Part shown: positions 63,860 through 64,000 of the stretch, piece after piece
Layout: each line of letters starts with the position of its first letter
Position numbering within the stretch: the first letter of the stretch is position 1
Origin: Sphingomonas sp. Leaf230
Lineage (GTDB): Bacteria; Pseudomonadota; Alphaproteobacteria; Sphingomonadales; Sphingomonadaceae
DNA: 64,000 bases
NCBI RefSeq assembly: GCF_001421745.1
Contig: NZ_LMKW01000011.1
Location: forward strand, 124,001 to 188,000
Direction: 5' to 3'
Translations under genes and position numbers: made by a program
The notes under the pieces: generated by a model
Database searches by the model: none
What the model saw: only the letters and a program-made list of their open reading frames with translations
Told to the model about the DNA's origin: nothing

Positions 63860-64000
63860 CGTTATCGGCGAAGTGCGGTGGTTTCGGCGATCGCAGCGCG
63901 TGCAGGGGCACCCCCACAGCTCCGTCGTCGAGCGATCGTTTCGGCGCCGACGAATTTCTGACGTTCCCACCCGGCAACGGCGTCGGACGACGGGTCGAAA

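Noticed and set aside
63504..63977. Minus-strand frame opposite the Met/Asn-rich lipoprotein
   Set aside because: It is produced by the 18-bp tandem repeat read backwards (HHGVVRHH-type repeats) and crosses the terminator at 63829-63859.

Overview
The window looks like chromosomal DNA of a high-GC alphaproteobacterium of the order Sphingomonadales, most likely a Sphingomonas. The grounds are the GC-rich codon use, two very large TonB-dependent receptors, a ManD-type mannonate dehydratase with the same key residues as the Novosphingobium enzyme, a Tad pilus locus of alphaproteobacterial layout, and several families of short GC-rich palindromic repeats. No rRNA, tRNA, CRISPR array, prophage or insertion sequence was seen.

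Layout. 0-6.1 kb: a Tad (Flp pilus) assembly operon cpaB(end)-cpaC-cpaD-cpaE-tadB-tadC, with no cpaF/tadA motor ATPase in its usual place, then a small membrane/coiled-coil gene. 6.2-10.7 kb, minus strand: a TPP-riboswitch-led operon of a TonB-dependent receptor, a phosphotransferase-fold kinase, a PnuC/PnuT-type permease and a small protein, read here as a thiamine uptake and trapping system. 11-15 kb: small hypotheticals, an acetyltransferase, a class II photolyase and an MFS transporter. 15-36 kb: a carbohydrate region. It holds a 1009-aa tandem beta-helix plus beta-propeller protein, an orphan LuxR-type HTH protein, a GntP permease with an overlapping GntR regulator, a 1017-aa TonB receptor, and two divergent operons for glucuronoxylan use. 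The minus-strand operon is GH3 glycosidase, mannonate dehydratase, hexuronate MFS, uronate isomerase and SMP-30 lactonase. The plus-strand operon is GH67 alpha-glucuronidase and an SGNH esterase/CE4 deacetylase fusion. A sequence matching the general LacI-family operator consensus lies between the two operons.

36-64 kb is mostly housekeeping: ppdK, glyS, glyQ, rplY, pth, an alcohol dehydrogenase, ychF, a possible copper-related pair, an NPP-type phosphodiesterase, a MaoC protein, apt, the cytochrome bc1 complex (petABC), trmL, hemF, a GNAT enzyme, two paired membrane proteins, lipB and a Met/Asn-repeat lipoprotein. Many gaps here hold inverted-repeat elements. Two such elements lie in frame inside glyS, which also has an internal low-GC segment suggesting a mosaic history.

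The genes combine into a few modules: pilus export; vitamin B1 salvage under TPP control; and xylan side-chain removal outside the cytoplasm (GH67, GH3, esterase/deacetylase), TonB-dependent import, and cytoplasmic uronate catabolism to 2-keto-3-deoxygluconate. Some uronate steps (fructuronate reductase, KDG kinase and aldolase) are not in the window. Functions are inferred from motifs and context; no database search was run.
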